Source of the DNA: Marivirga aurantiaca | GTDB taxonomy: Bacteria; Bacteroidota; Bacteroidia; Cytophagales; Cyclobacteriaceae | Length of the DNA: 64,000 nucleotides | Assembly: GCF_016679925.1 (NCBI RefSeq) | Contig: NZ_JAEQBW010000002.1 | Location: 542,627 to 606,626 of the forward strand | Direction: 5' to 3' | Part shown: in pieces, positions 52,458 through 61,764 of the stretch | Numbering within the stretch: the first letter of the stretch is position 1 | Layout: every line of letters begins with the position of its first letter | Position numbers and translations under genes: made by a program | Notes under the pieces: model-generated | Told to the model about the DNA's origin: nothing | The model's input: the letters and a program-made list of their open reading frames with translations, nothing else | The model's database searches: none

Positions 52458-53165
52458 ATGACATTTGAAAACCTATCTTCTGTTGCAGTAATAACGGGAG
52501 GTAGCAATGGCATTGGTAAAGCCATATCATCTAAGCTGGCAGCTGAAAACATTCTAGTAGTTGTAGCAGATATTGTTCCTCCCAAAGAAGCACCTGAAAA
52601 TGTGATTTTCAGACAGTGTGATGTAACAATAGGCGATGAGGTTGATGCACTGTACAAATGGATACTTTCAGAAATTGGGGCACCGGATTTACTTATAATC
52701 AATGCAGGAAAAGGCATCCATGAACAACTCATCGAGGGGGATCCCGAAAAATGGTTTGCTGTGTTGAACCTCAATATAATGGGGGCATTACGATTTATCA
52801 GAGCTTTTGTGCCACCCATGTATCAAAATAAATCCGGAAAGGTAGTCTTTATTTCTTCAGTTTCTGCAATGAAGGCCTACACTTATGGAAGCGTTTATAG
52901 CGCATCCAAGGCCGCACTGGATATGATAGCCGAAACCCTAAGACTGGAAACATTGCCCTACATTAAAGTCACTACTATAGCAGCCGGAATCACTGATTCA
53001 GATTTCTTTGATAACCAGCTGTTGGGGAACACCAGTATTGAAGAGATGGGCATGGGTAGCTTGTCCTGTAAGGATGTTGCAGAGGATGTATGGTATGCAA
53101 TCAATAAAAAAGGCACGGCATCCATTAACAGACTGGTAACACGACCTTCCGGCCAAAGCTTTTGA
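52458..53165 (+). CDS. SDR-family oxidoreductase
   Basis: 235 aa classical short-chain dehydrogenase: cofactor loop TGGSNGIGKAI (about 12-22), DV adjacent to NNAG-like INAGKG, catalytic Ser in ISSVSAM and Tyr-Lys in YSASKAALD (YxxxK). It opens the glycan cluster, with the epimerase gene 39 nt downstream, and may act on a sugar or polyol intermediate; substrate unknown. Confidence 0.88.
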   Translation: MTFENLSSVAVITGGSNGIGKAISSKLAAENILVVVADIVPPKEAPENVIFRQCDVTIGDEVDALYKWILSEIGAPDLLIINAGKGIHEQLIEGDPEKWFAVLNLNIMGALRFIRAFVPPMYQNKSGKVVFISSVSAMKAYTYGSVYSASKAALDMIAETLRLETLPYIKVTTIAAGITDSDFFDNQLLGNTSIEEMGMGSLSCKDVAEDVWYAINKKGTASINRLVTRPSGQSF

Positions 53166-53204
53166 ATTTGAATAGAGTAAGAACCAACTTAAAATTAACG
53201 CATA

Positions 53205-54320
53205 ATGAAAAAGAGAGTACTAATTACAGGTGGAGCAGGATTCATCGGTTCGCACTTAGCTGATGAACTGATAGCGTATGGATATAATGTAAGAGCACTT
53301 GACAACCTTTCTGAACAGGTACATGGCACACCCGCCAGAAGACCTGAATATTTACACCCTGAAGTGGAACTGATAGTAGGGGATGTAAGGGATGAGTTAG
53401 CGGTTCTGGAGGCACTTCGCGATGTGGATATTGTTTTTCATTTTGCCGCTATGGTGGGTGTGGGACAAAGTATGTACCAGGTCAAAGAGTATACAGAGGT
53501 AAATAACTTTGGGACATCAGTATTATTAGAGGCCCTTGTAGAGAAACCTGTTGAAAAATTAGTCATTGCTTCAAGCATGAGTGTATATGGAGAGGGTCTC
53601 TACAAAGATGAATCAGGTAATTTGGTACATGAATGTGAGAGGAAATTAAAAGACCTCCGCAATCAGAAATGGGAAATGTATACTGATGATGGGAAGCATT
53701 ATATACCCCTGGCTACTCCTGAAAATAAAAAGCCTTCTCTGTCCTCGGTTTATGCACTTTCCAAGTATGACCAGGAGCGCATGGGTTTAATCATGGGCAA
53801 AGCCTATGATATTCCCACTACAGCTTTACGATTTTTTAATGTGTACGGCACTCGCCAATCACTATCCAACCCATATACTGGCGTATTGGCAATTTTTGCT
53901 TCACGCCTGCTTAACAATAACCCGCCTCTGATATTTGAAGATGGAATGCAAAAAAGGGATTTTGTGCATGTAAAAGATGTTGCAAGGGCCTGCCGCCTGG
54001 CGCTTGAAACCTCAAAATCCAATGACGAAGTCTTTAATATCGGAAGCGGTTATCATTATACTATTCATGAAATAGCCGAAAAACTTGCTAAGGTAATGGG
54101 CAAGGAGATATCGGCAGAGCTTACTTCAAAGTACCGTCTGGGAGATATAAGGCATTGTTTTGCCGATTTATCAAAAGCCAGGGAAGTGTTGGGCTATGAA
54201 CCCATGGTTGACTTTGAAGATGGATTATACGAATTGGCCCAATGGCTGGAAGGACAAATAGCTGTAGATAGCGTGCACGAAGCTACAGAAGAATTGGCTT
54301 CAAGAGGGTTGACTGTATAA
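53205..54320 (+). CDS. NAD-dependent nucleotide-sugar epimerase/dehydratase
   Basis: 371 aa extended SDR. GGAGFIGSHL at about 8-17 binds NAD; YALSK (Y-x3-K) is the catalytic pair, with SSMSVYG before it. The middle AMVGVGQSMYQVKEYTEVNN resembles dTDP-rhamnose 4-epimerase and related C4 epimerases; exact sugar not certain. 39 nt after the SDR and 27 nt before the glycosidase-epimerase fusion. Confidence 0.88.
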   Translation: MKKRVLITGGAGFIGSHLADELIAYGYNVRALDNLSEQVHGTPARRPEYLHPEVELIVGDVRDELAVLEALRDVDIVFHFAAMVGVGQSMYQVKEYTEVNNFGTSVLLEALVEKPVEKLVIASSMSVYGEGLYKDESGNLVHECERKLKDLRNQKWEMYTDDGKHYIPLATPENKKPSLSSVYALSKYDQERMGLIMGKAYDIPTTALRFFNVYGTRQSLSNPYTGVLAIFASRLLNNNPPLIFEDGMQKRDFVHVKDVARACRLALETSKSNDEVFNIGSGYHYTIHEIAEKLAKVMGKEISAELTSKYRLGDIRHCFADLSKAREVLGYEPMVDFEDGLYELAQWLEGQIAVDSVHEATEELASRGLTV

Positions 54321-54347
54321 ATTTATTGAACCATATAACTAAATGAC

Positions 54348-56375
54348 ATGGAAAAAATCAACGGTAAGCATAATACGCCTCCTATCGGGATTGTGGAATG
54401 GTTTCGTCCCGGACAATATGATGAAGTAAAGCAGGTCATAAAAGATTTAAAGAAACTAGGAATAAAACATATCAGAACAGGAATTTCATGGGCTGACTGG
54501 CACGTGGATGGTAGCCCTCAATGGTACGACTGGCTGGTACCTGAATTGGCAAAACATGTGGAAATATTGCCTTGCTTTCTATATACACCTCCCTCGCTGG
54601 GGGAGGCAGAGCGCTCTTCAGCACCCCCAAGGAATTTGAAATCTTTTGCCGATTTTATTGATGTAATGATTACCAGATATGGTGAATACTTTGATTGGGT
54701 AGAGTTATGGAACGAGCCCAATAATGTGGTGGAATATGATTTTACTTTAGATTACTCATGGAACAAATTTGCCCAAATGATTGATATGGCAGCTTATTGG
54801 GCAAAACACAGAGGTAAAAAAACATTATTAGGAGGCATGAGCCCGATTGATCCTAATTGGTTACAATCGATGACGGAAAAGGGTGTGCTGGAGCATATTG
54901 ATGCAATAGGTATTCATGGTTTTCCGGATGTATTCGATCAACAATGGAATGGTTGGGAAGAAAATATACAATCAGTACGTGAGGTTTTGGGCAGGAATAA
55001 CCTTAAAAAGGAAATTTGGATTTCGGAAGCAGGTTTTTCCACCTGGCAGGATGATGAAGTAAAGCAACTGGAGGAATTTAAAAAGGTAATCAGTTGCAAA
55101 GCCGATAGGGTATACTGGTACAGATTGAATGACCTGGATTCTCAATATGCTACTGTCGGAGGGTTCCATTTGGATGAAAGGGAATATTTCTTTGGCATGA
55201 AAAAGCAGGACGGTACTGAAAAACTCCTTTTTAAATTACTCGCCAAAGAAGGAGTTAAAAACATCCATCATCATACGTATATCAATAAACAATATAATAT
55301 AAAGGAGGATGAAAAATATATCCTTATCACAGGTGGAGCAGGTTTTATTGGCACCAACCTGGCTGCCAGGCTTTTGAGTGAGGGCAAAAAGGTAATGGTT
55401 TATGATAATATTTCCAGGGCAGGAGTGGAACAAAATCTGCAATGGCTGCAAAAGGAATATGGAGATAAATTGATAGTTCAAGTTGCCGATATTAAAGAGG
55501 GAAGAGTTTTGGAAGCATGTGTGAAAAATGCGGAGCAGGTCTTTCATTTTTCTGCGCAAGTAGCGGTTACTTCTTCATTGACCAATCCCTCTCATGATTT
55601 TGAAGTAAATATCGTGGGAACTTTTAATCTACTGGAAGCCATTCGTAAGTCATCTCATAAGCCTCCATTGGTTTTTACTTCTACCAACAAAGTGTATGGG
55701 AATTTACTGGATTTAGGCCTTGAAACCGATAAAACCCGCTACTTCCCTACAGATAGTTTTTATAAAAAGAATGGTATTGATGAAAATCGCTCCCTCGATT
55801 TTCAAAGTCCTTACGGATGTTCCAAAGGCACGGCCGATCAGTATGTGCTGGATTACTCAAGATCCTACGGGTTAGAGACAGCTGTATTCCGAATGAGCTG
55901 CATTTATGGGCCACATCAGTTTGGTAATGAAAACCAGGGCTGGGTAGCGCATTTCCTCATTAGGGCGCTTGAAAATAAGCCTATAGTAATTTATGGAAAT
56001 GGAAAGCAAGTGCGTGACATTTTGTTTGTGGAGGACCTTGTGGATGCTTTTATCCTGGCACAAAGAAACATAAAAACCCTGGCAGGAAATGCATTCAATA
56101 TTGGAGGAGGGCCTGAAAATTCCGTAAGCCTCATGGAAATTCTTGACATTATTCAGGAGAAAACAGGAAGGAAAATGGACATTTCCTTTGAGAAATGGCG
56201 TACAGGCGATCAACAATATTATGTTTCCAATATTTCCAAATTTCAAAAAGCCACGGGATGGAAACCGCAATATACAATCAATGAAGGGGTTCAAATACTC
56301 ATCAACTGGCTTTGTGAAACCAGGAATATTACGCTCACCGAAAAGAAAGTTGTATCTAAAGCCATGGCTGTATAA
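54348..56375 (+). CDS. Fusion of a clan GH-A glycosidase-like domain and a CDP-tyvelose/paratose 2-epimerase-like domain
   Basis: 675 aa. Residues 1-305 are a TIM-barrel glycosidase-like domain with the acid/base motif WNEPN (E123) and nucleophile motif WISEAGF (E227), no signal peptide. Residues 322-675 are an extended SDR epimerase: GGAGFIGTNL (329-338), SRAGVEQNL, STNKVYG, catalytic Y489-x3-K493 in SPYGCSK, and MSCIYGPHQFG, matching the RfbE/CDP-paratose 2-epimerase subgroup. The two parts are joined in one continuous frame. One nt overlap with the next gene. I read it as one polypeptide that may release and epimerise a sugar in the cytosol; this is inference. Confidence 0.88.
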   Translation: MEKINGKHNTPPIGIVEWFRPGQYDEVKQVIKDLKKLGIKHIRTGISWADWHVDGSPQWYDWLVPELAKHVEILPCFLYTPPSLGEAERSSAPPRNLKSFADFIDVMITRYGEYFDWVELWNEPNNVVEYDFTLDYSWNKFAQMIDMAAYWAKHRGKKTLLGGMSPIDPNWLQSMTEKGVLEHIDAIGIHGFPDVFDQQWNGWEENIQSVREVLGRNNLKKEIWISEAGFSTWQDDEVKQLEEFKKVISCKADRVYWYRLNDLDSQYATVGGFHLDEREYFFGMKKQDGTEKLLFKLLAKEGVKNIHHHTYINKQYNIKEDEKYILITGGAGFIGTNLAARLLSEGKKVMVYDNISRAGVEQNLQWLQKEYGDKLIVQVADIKEGRVLEACVKNAEQVFHFSAQVAVTSSLTNPSHDFEVNIVGTFNLLEAIRKSSHKPPLVFTSTNKVYGNLLDLGLETDKTRYFPTDSFYKKNGIDENRSLDFQSPYGCSKGTADQYVLDYSRSYGLETAVFRMSCIYGPHQFGNENQGWVAHFLIRALENKPIVIYGNGKQVRDILFVEDLVDAFILAQRNIKTLAGNAFNIGGGPENSVSLMEILDIIQEKTGRKMDISFEKWRTGDQQYYVSNISKFQKATGWKPQYTINEGVQILINWLCETRNITLTEKKVVSKAMAV

Positions 56376-57382
56376 TGGAAACATTAAAATATAAAAAGAA
56401 AACAAAAAACACTGAGCATCAGCTAATCCGATCGGTGGTAATTACCGGGCCGGAAAAAGTAAAAATAAAAGAGATACCTATGCCCCAACCGGCAGAAGGA
56501 GAAGTACGCATCAAACTGGAGGGATCCGGGGTTTGTGCCTCCAATATCCCTGTGTGGGAAGGAAGGGACTGGTTCAATTATCCTGTTGAAGCAGGATCAC
56601 CCGGGCATGAAGGCTGGGGAACTGTTGATGGTTTGGGCAAGAATGTCACCGGCCTTAAAGTGGGTGACAGAGTAGCCTGTTTGTCATACCATGCTTATGC
56701 GCAATACGATATAGCCAAGGCTAATGAATTGGTGAAGCTTCCTTCCTTTTTGGACGGGAAGCCTTTTCCTGGTGAGGCATTGGGTTGTGCCGTGAATATT
56801 TTTAACAGGAGTGATATCCAAAATGGGCAGACAATAGCCATCGTGGGAACAGGATTCCTGGGACTCTTGCTTACTCAATTAGCTAAATCAGTGGGAGCGA
56901 AAGTCATTGCAATTTCCAGAAGGGATTTTTCCCTGCAATCTGCTGAGAAGGAAGGGGCTGACTATCTTATTTCAATGGATGACCACTATGAAATCATCAA
57001 AAAAGTTAAAGCGCTTACGAAAGGTCAATTCTGCGAGCGGGTTATTGAAGTGACCGGTAAAGAATGGCCATTAAATCTTTCCATAGAGCTAACGGCAGAA
57101 AAGGGAAAACTGATTGTGGCAGGATTTCACCAGGATGGCATGAGACAGTTAAATGTGCAATTGCTCAACTGGAGAGGGATTGATATGATCAGTGCTCACG
57201 AAAGAGATCCACAGCAATATATTAAAGGGATGCATGATGCTATTACAGCTATAAAAATAGGACAGATGAATCCGTTTCCCCTTTTTACACATTCCTTTTC
57301 CCAGGAAAATGCCCAACAAGCCTTCAGGCATTTGACAGATCGTCCGGATGGATTTATCAAGGCCTTGATTATTAACCACTAA
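56375..57382 (+). CDS. Zinc-type medium-chain dehydrogenase (MDR)
   Basis: 335 aa. Catalytic zinc Cys in GVCASN (C54) and GHEGWG (H78, E79); Rossmann motif GTGFLGLL (about 160-167). The structural-zinc lobe with four cysteines is missing. Resembles sugar-alcohol or sorbitol-type dehydrogenases, acting on a cluster intermediate. Overlaps the fusion gene stop by one base (TAATG). Confidence 0.9.
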   Translation: METLKYKKKTKNTEHQLIRSVVITGPEKVKIKEIPMPQPAEGEVRIKLEGSGVCASNIPVWEGRDWFNYPVEAGSPGHEGWGTVDGLGKNVTGLKVGDRVACLSYHAYAQYDIAKANELVKLPSFLDGKPFPGEALGCAVNIFNRSDIQNGQTIAIVGTGFLGLLLTQLAKSVGAKVIAISRRDFSLQSAEKEGADYLISMDDHYEIIKKVKALTKGQFCERVIEVTGKEWPLNLSIELTAEKGKLIVAGFHQDGMRQLNVQLLNWRGIDMISAHERDPQQYIKGMHDAITAIKIGQMNPFPLFTHSFSQENAQQAFRHLTDRPDGFIKALIINH

Positions 57383-57389
57383 TTGAATT

Positions 57390-58415
57390 ATGATAGCATT
57401 AGATCAAAAAGAAGAAAAAAAGACACTTTCCCTTGGGTTTATTGGTATAGGATGGATTGGCCGGAACCGTATGGAAGTATTGTTGAATGGCGGGCAGGTA
57501 AAAGCCGATGTGATATCTGAGCCATTTGAACAAAATGCCATTGAAGCATTGAAACTGGCACCTCATGCCCAAGTAATAGATAATCCTGTTGATGCTTACG
57601 CCAACCCGGAGCTCGATGGGGTGGTAATAGCCACGCCAAGTGCTTTACATGCTTCACAATCTTTAAATGCGCTTTCCTCAGGAAAAGCGGTGTTTTGCCA
57701 AAAACCATTAGGTAGAACGGCCAATGAGGTAAGGCAAGTAGTGAAAGCCTCTCAGAAATCCGATAAATTACTGGCGGTGGATTTATCCTATCGTTATACA
57801 AGAGCTTTTCAGGCGGTAAAGGAAACCATTCAGAATGGTGAGATCGGTCGGGTATATGCAGTAAATCTTGTATTTCACAATGCTTATGGGCCAGATAAAG
57901 ACTGGTTTTATGACATGAGTCTGTCCGGTGGAGGGTGTGTAATGGATCTGGGCATACATCTGGTGGATATGGCATTATGTTGTTTAGAGTTCCCTGAAAT
58001 AGAAGCTATAAGAAGCCATCTTTTCAGTAAGGGAGTGAAATTAGTACCGGGAGAGGAAAGAGTGGAGGATTATGCTAAGGTTTCTATGCTTACGGAGCAA
58101 AATACAGCTATTAACCTCGACTGTTCCTGGCATGTTTCGGCCGGCCGTGATGCGGAAATAGAAGCCACCTTTTTTGGGACAGATGGTGGGGTTTCCTTCA
58201 AAAATGTAAATGGTTCCTTTTACGATTTCAAAGCGGAAAAATACCATGGAACCCAAACGGAAGAATTAGTATCCCCACCTGATGATTGGAGTGGACGGGC
58301 AGGTTTGGTTTGGGCGAAGAATCTGTTGAAAGGAGTAGGCTATGATGCTATATCTGCCACGGAATTGGTGAAAACAGCAGAAGTAATTGACAGGATATAT
58401 GGCAGGCAATCTTAA
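57390..58415 (+). CDS. Gfo/Idh/MocA-family oxidoreductase
   Basis: 341 aa. N-terminal Rossmann motif GFIGIGWIGRN (about 16-26); the usual EKP motif reads CQKPLG, with the catalytic Lys kept and Glu replaced by Gln. DLGIHLVDMAL contains the conserved Gly-x-His-x2-Asp. NAD(P)-dependent sugar oxidation or reduction is expected. 8 nt after the MDR gene; overlaps the glycosyltransferase. Confidence 0.9.
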   Translation: MIALDQKEEKKTLSLGFIGIGWIGRNRMEVLLNGGQVKADVISEPFEQNAIEALKLAPHAQVIDNPVDAYANPELDGVVIATPSALHASQSLNALSSGKAVFCQKPLGRTANEVRQVVKASQKSDKLLAVDLSYRYTRAFQAVKETIQNGEIGRVYAVNLVFHNAYGPDKDWFYDMSLSGGGCVMDLGIHLVDMALCCLEFPEIEAIRSHLFSKGVKLVPGEERVEDYAKVSMLTEQNTAINLDCSWHVSAGRDAEIEATFFGTDGGVSFKNVNGSFYDFKAEKYHGTQTEELVSPPDDWSGRAGLVWAKNLLKGVGYDAISATELVKTAEVIDRIYGRQS

Positions 58416-59499
58416 AATATTGATGACAGCCGATACCGTAGGAGGAGTTTGGACTTATGCTTTAGGTTTATGCAAAGCCCTGCTGAAATATGATGTGGAA
58501 ATACATTTATTAACCATGGGTGCACTGCTAACAAAAGAACAATCCGCTCAAGTGCAGCAATTACCTAATGTAAACCTGTATGAAAGCAATTATAAGCTTG
58601 AATGGATGCAGGATTGTTGGAGGGATGTTCAGCTGGCCAAGCAATGGATTACCGCTATTTTCAGTAAGGTAAAGCCGGATCTTATACATTTTAATAATTA
58701 CGGGCAAACATTAGGGAGCTGGAGCTGTCCTGTGATTACAGTTTATCATTCATGTGTGCAAACCTGGTGGAAAGCCGTGAAAGGAGAGATACCTGTACAA
58801 GATTGGCTCAGGTATATTGAAACAGTAAGAAATGCCATAGCTGCATCTGATGTGGTAGTAGCTCCCTCTAAGGGAATGCTGGAACAGGCAAGGAATGTGA
58901 ATGGGAAATTTACCAATGCAGAAGTCATTTATAATGGTCTGGACATAGATATAAAAGATATGCCCCAAAAAGCGGAATTTATTTTGAGTGCCGGCCGAAT
59001 TTGGGATGAGGGTAAAAATATTCAATTACTGTCGGATATCGCCAAAGAAATTCATTGGCCGGTTTGTATTGCAGGTAATAATATCGATCCTGATACGGGA
59101 GAAGCCCCAAAGTTGGAAAATGTTGATTTCCTGGGACAGCTCACTAATGAAGAAATGCAGGAATATATGGCCTATGCAGCTGTTTTTGTGATGCCTGCCA
59201 AATATGAACCATTTGGATTGGCCATACTGGAAGCAGCGAAATCATCTTGTGCTTTGGCTTTGGCCAGGTTGGATACATTACAGGAAATCTGGGGGGATGC
59301 GGCCCTCTACTTTGATCCCTTTGATGAAAGGGAGGCAAAATCAGTCATTCAGGAACTTGTTTCTAATGACAGATTAAGAATGAAGATGTCAGAAAAGGCA
59401 TTTGAAAGGGCCAAAAAATATTCCGCAGAAAAAATGGCCCAAAACTATATGCAGCTTTATGAAAAGCTACTTGTTCCAATGAATCAAACATATAATTAG
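58399..59499 (+). CDS. Family 4 glycosyltransferase
   Basis: 366 aa from the ATG at 58399, which overlaps the Gfo/Idh gene by 17 nt. GT-B fold: N-terminal TADTVGGVWTYALGL, C-terminal donor domain starting at LSAGRIWDEGKN and the conserved E-x7-E segment in KYEPFGLAILEAAKSS. Uses a nucleotide sugar to extend a glycan or lipid acceptor in the cytosol. Glycogen-synthase-like GT4 features; acceptor unknown. Confidence 0.9.
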   Translation: MAGNLKILMTADTVGGVWTYALGLCKALLKYDVEIHLLTMGALLTKEQSAQVQQLPNVNLYESNYKLEWMQDCWRDVQLAKQWITAIFSKVKPDLIHFNNYGQTLGSWSCPVITVYHSCVQTWWKAVKGEIPVQDWLRYIETVRNAIAASDVVVAPSKGMLEQARNVNGKFTNAEVIYNGLDIDIKDMPQKAEFILSAGRIWDEGKNIQLLSDIAKEIHWPVCIAGNNIDPDTGEAPKLENVDFLGQLTNEEMQEYMAYAAVFVMPAKYEPFGLAILEAAKSSCALALARLDTLQEIWGDAALYFDPFDEREAKSVIQELVSNDRLRMKMSEKAFERAKKYSAEKMAQNYMQLYEKLLVPMNQTYN

Positions 59500-59504
59500 A
59501 AGAT

Positions 59505-60638
59505 ATGCAGATAGTACTTTTTTATCACTCACTTGCTTCCGACTGGAATCATGGCAATGCCCATTTTTTGAGAGGCACAGTAAAGGAACTGTTGAAGAGA
59601 GGACATGATGTAAAGGTTTATGAGCCGGAAAATGGCTGGAGCCTCAGCAATCTTGTTAGGGATTATGGAAAAGCAAAATCCAGAGAATACAAAGAGTATT
59701 ACCCTACTCTGGATGCTTCCTTTTATGATCCTGAAGCACCTGATTTTGATGGAATGCTATCAGGTGTAGATTTAGTGATAGTGCATGAATGGAATAGGCA
59801 CGAGCTGGTGAAGACGATAGGGGAAAAGAAAAATGAATATGGCTATAAGCTAATGTTTCATGACACTCATCACAGAGCGGTTTCCGATCCTGAAAGCCTG
59901 GCTGAATATGATTTTTCCAATTATGATGGTGCATTGGTTTTTGGAGAAGTAATCAAAAATATTTATCAGCGGGAAAAATGGATCAATCATGTATGGAAAT
60001 GGCATGAAGCGGCAGATGCCGATCTTTTTGCTCCTCAACCGGCAACAAATAAGGAAGGGGATTTGGTATGGATTGGCAATTGGGGCGATGATGAACGTAC
60101 AGAAGAACTGATGGAGTTTCTGATCCGGCCTGTGAAGGAACTGGGACTTAAAGCAAAAGTATATGGTGTAAGATATCCTGAGGAAGCATTGACTGCACTA
60201 AAAGATGCCGGAATAGAATATGGCGGCTGGCTTCCCAATTATAAAGTACCGGAGGTATTTGCACGATATAAAGTAACTGTGCATGTCCCACGGAGACATT
60301 ATGTGGAATTACTTCCGGGCATCCCTACCATTCGTCCTTTTGAGGCAATGTCATGTGGTATCCCCTTAATATCTTCTCCCTGGCGGGATGTGGAGGGGCT
60401 TTTTACCGAAGGAGAAGATTATTTAACAGCCAGGGATGGCAATGAAATGAAACGACAGTTGCAAAAAGTACTGTTGGATGAGGAATTGGCAAAAAGGCTG
60501 TCGGAAAATGGCCGTCAAACCATTCTTGCCAATCATACCTGTACTCACCGGGTAAATGAACTGGAAGAAATAGTAAAAGAATTGGGGATTGATTCTACCT
60601 TAATTTATCCCTTACAAATTAACTCACTGGGAATATGA
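59505..60638 (+). CDS. CgeB-like glycosyltransferase 1
   Basis: 377 aa GT-B protein. N-terminal YHSLASDWNHGNAHFLRG, donor-domain end RPFEAMSCGIPLISSPW. Resembles the CgeB/YkvP group (DUF3880/GT-1-like). First of three tandem paralogues, each starting with a related G-N-x-A-x2-[YF]-R pattern. Overlaps the next gene by 4 nt. Confidence 0.85.
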   Translation: MQIVLFYHSLASDWNHGNAHFLRGTVKELLKRGHDVKVYEPENGWSLSNLVRDYGKAKSREYKEYYPTLDASFYDPEAPDFDGMLSGVDLVIVHEWNRHELVKTIGEKKNEYGYKLMFHDTHHRAVSDPESLAEYDFSNYDGALVFGEVIKNIYQREKWINHVWKWHEAADADLFAPQPATNKEGDLVWIGNWGDDERTEELMEFLIRPVKELGLKAKVYGVRYPEEALTALKDAGIEYGGWLPNYKVPEVFARYKVTVHVPRRHYVELLPGIPTIRPFEAMSCGIPLISSPWRDVEGLFTEGEDYLTARDGNEMKRQLQKVLLDEELAKRLSENGRQTILANHTCTHRVNELEEIVKELGIDSTLIYPLQINSLGI

Positions 60639-61744
60639 AAAATAACAGCAAATTGAATATCGCATTTTTTGGCTCCAGCATTGTTTCCGCCTATTGGAAT
60701 GGAGCTGCTACTTATTACCGGGGAATTGTGAAAGCCCTTCATGATATGGGTCATCATATTACCTTTTATGAACCCAATATATATGAGCGCCAGGAATATA
60801 GAGATATAGATGACCCTGATTACTGTAAGGTGGTGGTATATCAGAAAAACCAGGAAATGCTGCGCAATATTTTGATAGAAGCTTCTGAAGCGGATGTAAT
60901 AATTAAAGCAAGCGGGGTAGGTGCTTATGATGAATTGCTGGAGTTTGAAGTGGCCCATATGAAAAAGGAAAACAATCTGGTTATTTTTTGGGATGTAGAT
61001 GCCCCTGCCACATTGGATAGAATTGAAAATGACGCTTCTGATTCTTTCGGAATGCTTATCCCTTATTACGATTATATCCTGACTTATGGAGGTGGACAGG
61101 CGGTTATTGATGCCTATAAAAGAAATGGTGCTCAGAAATGTATTCCTGTGTATAATGCATTGGATACTGATACTCATTTTCCGGTTACACCCAAACCACG
61201 TTTTGAGGGTACACTGGCATTTCTTGGAAACCGTTTGCCAGATAGGGAGGAGCGTGTGGAGGAATTTTTTCTCAAGCCAGCTGCAGCGCTTTCGGACTAT
61301 CATTTTCTTTTAGGAGGAAGTGGCTGGAAAGATAAAGAGATGCCGGAAAATGTAGATTATCTGGGGCATGTTTACACTAAAGACCACAATGCCTTGAATT
61401 GCACGCCAGCCGCAGTATTAAATATCAGTCGTAACAGCATGGCCAAATATGGCTTTTCTCCTGCAACCAGGGTATTTGAGGCTGCGGGGGCCGGAGCTTG
61501 TATTATTACTGATTACTGGGAGGGCATTGATTATTTTTTTGAGCCGGACAAGGAAATCCTGGTGGCTCGTAATGGTGAGGAAGTCACTGAACTGCTCAGG
61601 AATCTGACTCCCCAAAAAGCGCAGGAAATTGGTGAAGCCGCCTATAAAAAGGTGTTGTCTGAACATACTTATCAACATAGGGCCGCTTTGCTTCAGTCCA
61701 TTTTTAATCAATCCAAAACCATTGCCTCACAAGTGCAGGCTTAA
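60635..61744 (+). CDS. CgeB-like glycosyltransferase 2
   Basis: 369 aa. N-terminal AYWNGAATYYRGIVKAL and donor-domain FSPATRVFEAAGAGACIITDYWEG; the middle NISRNSMAKYGFSP region is typical of this subgroup. Paralogue of the genes either side. Starts with ATGA overlap on its predecessor, 20 nt before the third copy. Confidence 0.85.
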   Translation: MKNNSKLNIAFFGSSIVSAYWNGAATYYRGIVKALHDMGHHITFYEPNIYERQEYRDIDDPDYCKVVVYQKNQEMLRNILIEASEADVIIKASGVGAYDELLEFEVAHMKKENNLVIFWDVDAPATLDRIENDASDSFGMLIPYYDYILTYGGGQAVIDAYKRNGAQKCIPVYNALDTDTHFPVTPKPRFEGTLAFLGNRLPDREERVEEFFLKPAAALSDYHFLLGGSGWKDKEMPENVDYLGHVYTKDHNALNCTPAAVLNISRNSMAKYGFSPATRVFEAAGAGACIITDYWEGIDYFFEPDKEILVARNGEEVTELLRNLTPQKAQEIGEAAYKKVLSEHTYQHRAALLQSIFNQSKTIASQVQA

Positions 61745-61764
61745 ATATTAACCACACAAGCAGA

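Noticed and set aside
58387..58398. TTG start for the GT4 gene
   Set aside because: An ATG four codons later gives a normal N-terminus and a shorter overlap.
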